DNA of 64,000 nucleotides from Bradyrhizobium sp. 141. Lineage in GTDB: Bacteria; Pseudomonadota; Alphaproteobacteria; Rhizobiales; Xanthobacteraceae. How positions within the stretch are numbered: the first letter of the stretch is position 1; the number at the start of each line of letters is the position of its first letter. The notes under the pieces are model-generated. The model made no database searches. It was given only the letters and a program-made list of their open reading frames with translations, and was not told the DNA's origin. A program made the position numbers and the translations under genes. The stretch spans positions 558,001-622,000 of the forward strand of contig NZ_JADPKR010000013.1 in NCBI RefSeq assembly GCF_023074055.1, in the 5' to 3' direction. Below are positions 62,965-64,000 of the stretch, one piece after another.

Positions 62965-63627
62965 ATGCAGATCGATGTCGCCAGGGTCCTGGGGCTTGTG
63001 ACGCGCTCGGTGAAGACCTTCGAGAAAGACGGCAAACCTGCGAGCGCAGTGACACTGACGCGGCTCTACGACACCAGCGTCGAGGATCTCTGGGACGCCG
63101 TGACCAGCAGCGAGCGCATTCCGCGCTGGTTCTTGCCGGTCGAGGGAGACCTCCAGCTAGGCGGAAGGTATCAGCTCAAGGGCAATGCGGGCGGCACCAT
63201 CACCGCATGTATGCCGCCGACCCATTTTGCCGCAACGTGGGAGTTTGCAGGGGCGGTGAGCTGGATCGACGTCAAGCTGGCAGCCGAACGAAGCCAGGCG
63301 CGTTTGACGCTTGAGCACACCGCGATCATCGAGGATCATTGGAATCAGTTCGGCCCGGGTGCGGTGGGGATCGGTTGGGACCTCGCACTTGCGGGACTGG
63401 AGCGATATGTTGCGACGGGAGCGTCGGTCGATCACGAGACGGCCGAGGCTTGGATGGGCTCGCCTGAGGGCAAGGAATTCATGACGACCAGCGGCGAGTC
63501 TTGGCGGGCGGCGCACGTCGCGAGCGGGGTCGATCCTGACACGGCGAAGCAGCGCTCGGACCGCACCATCGCGTTCTATCGCGGCGAGATGCTGCCCGAC
63601 ATCGCTCATCCCGGCACAGGAAGCTGA
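62965..63627 (+). CDS. SRPBCC (AHSA1-type) protein
   Basis: 220 residues from the ATG at 62965, with GGGAGG at a good distance; a longer frame from 62917 lacks this. The START-like AHSA1 fold shows VTLTRLYDTSVEDLWDAVTSSERIPRWFLPVEGDLQLGGRYQLKG (in pieces, about residues 30-75) and, later, EHTAIIEDHWNQFGPGAVGIGWDLALAGLERYV. These 'activator of Hsp90 ATPase homologue 1-like' proteins often form a unit with an ArsR regulator in bacteria and probably bind a small hydrophobic ligand. Its stop overlaps the next start (ATGA). Confidence 0.9.
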   Translation: MQIDVARVLGLVTRSVKTFEKDGKPASAVTLTRLYDTSVEDLWDAVTSSERIPRWFLPVEGDLQLGGRYQLKGNAGGTITACMPPTHFAATWEFAGAVSWIDVKLAAERSQARLTLEHTAIIEDHWNQFGPGAVGIGWDLALAGLERYVATGASVDHETAEAWMGSPEGKEFMTTSGESWRAAHVASGVDPDTAKQRSDRTIAFYRGEMLPDIAHPGTGS

Positions 63628-63989
63628 TGCACGTCTTCGAGGTCCTCGCCGATCCCGTGCGCCGCCGCATCCTCGAGCTGCTCGGCCGGAACGAAATGGC
63701 GTCCGGTGAGGTCGTCGAAATGATCGGGGCCGAGTTCGGGATCACCCAGGCGGCCGTCTCGCAGCACCTCAAGGTGCTGCGCGAGAGCGGCTTTGCAAAC
63801 GTTCGGGCGGAGGCACAAAGGCGGCTCTATTCGGTCGACGTCGCGGGCCTTCGCGCGGTGGATGCGTGGATCGGTCAGTTCCGTAATTTCTGGGAGCCCA
63901 AGCTGGACGCGCTGGCAACCGAGATCGCGCGCGGCAAGCGCGAGCGTCGCAACGCCCCCATTACCAAGCGGAGCGGGAAGAGGGCTTGA
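63627..63989 (+). CDS. ArsR-family transcriptional repressor
   Basis: 120 residues. The winged HTH is complete: FEVLADPVRRRILELLGRNEMASGEVVEMIGAEFGITQAAVSQHLKVLRESGFANVRAEAQRRLYSV (in pieces, about residues 3-70). No metal-binding Cys cluster is present, so it belongs to the non-metal-sensing ArsR type that accompanies SRPBCC proteins. It presumably binds the perfect inverted repeat upstream of the operon. Its stop overlaps the ATG of a further gene. Confidence 0.92.
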   Translation: MHVFEVLADPVRRRILELLGRNEMASGEVVEMIGAEFGITQAAVSQHLKVLRESGFANVRAEAQRRLYSVDVAGLRAVDAWIGQFRNFWEPKLDALATEIARGKRERRNAPITKRSGKRA

Positions 63990-64000
63990 TGAAATCGCGA
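63989..64000 (+). CDS. start of a further gene of the ArsR operon, cut by the window end
   Basis: The ArsR stop overlaps an ATG (ATGA at 63989); only M-K-S-R is visible. Given the coupling elsewhere in this operon it is probably a real third gene, often another SRPBCC protein, but the visible four codons prove nothing about its product. Confidence 0.4.

Overview
The window looks like a chromosomal segment of a Bradyrhizobium-type alphaproteobacterium (Bradyrhizobium or a close relative). The grounds are high GC with GC-rich third positions, the gene complement (a Tad pilus locus, many CoA-ester catabolic enzymes, a guaB / RsmB-like methyltransferase / guaA series, and a Cox-type molybdenum hydroxylase) and a high density of intergenic palindromic repeats of kinds I recognise from that genus. 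I see no rRNA, tRNA, CRISPR array or intact insertion sequence.

Layout. 0-1.7 kb: the end of a Tad pilus locus (TadG-like partial gene plus two TadE-like pseudopilins). 2.1-6.4 kb: a TetR regulator with a probably leaderless mRNA, followed by an AhpD-like protein, an acyl-CoA dehydrogenase and a two-subunit CoA-transferase-like enzyme; two of these lack the usual catalytic glutamate. 6.4-13.1 kb: a patchier stretch with a start-less gene remnant, RidA, a BcsS / family-2 glycosyltransferase pair for exopolysaccharide, a lytic transglycosylase, and about 1.1 kb of degenerate repeats including a strongly folded element. 13.1-22.9 kb: patatin lipase, acetoacetate decarboxylase, CorA/ZntB transporter, OprB porin, MFS transporter, thiolase, enoyl-CoA hydratase, thioesterase and a TetR regulator.

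23-33.5 kb is a catabolic block. A LysR regulator is divergent from a valine-degradation series (mmsA, isobutyryl-CoA dehydrogenase, 3-hydroxyisobutyryl-CoA hydrolase, mmsB). It continues into an acyl-CoA synthetase, a MaoC hydratase and an MFE-2-like dehydrogenase, then a flavoprotein that appears to start at CTG. 33.5-46 kb: an MFS/LysR divergent pair, a DSD1-type PLP enzyme, an ABC-F ATPase with a YaiI protein, an orphan CoxL-like subunit, Ppx/GppA, RlmE and a DHA2 drug exporter. 46.6-56.7 kb: guaB, several housekeeping genes, a cold-shock gene with a clear promoter, long leader and terminator, and guaA. Just after guaA, 56.7-58.6 kb is lower in GC and holds a solitary HNH nuclease with a possible PUA/EVE-like N-terminus. 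The window ends with a TonB-dependent receptor, a twice-frameshifted serine hydrolase, a cupin, and an SRPBCC-ArsR operon behind a perfect inverted-repeat operator.

Most of the window is ordinary metabolic chromosome. The points most worth following are the folded repeat at 12.9 kb, the HNH gene beside guaA, the 2-6 kb operon whose enzymes lack standard catalytic residues, and the many repeat families between genes.
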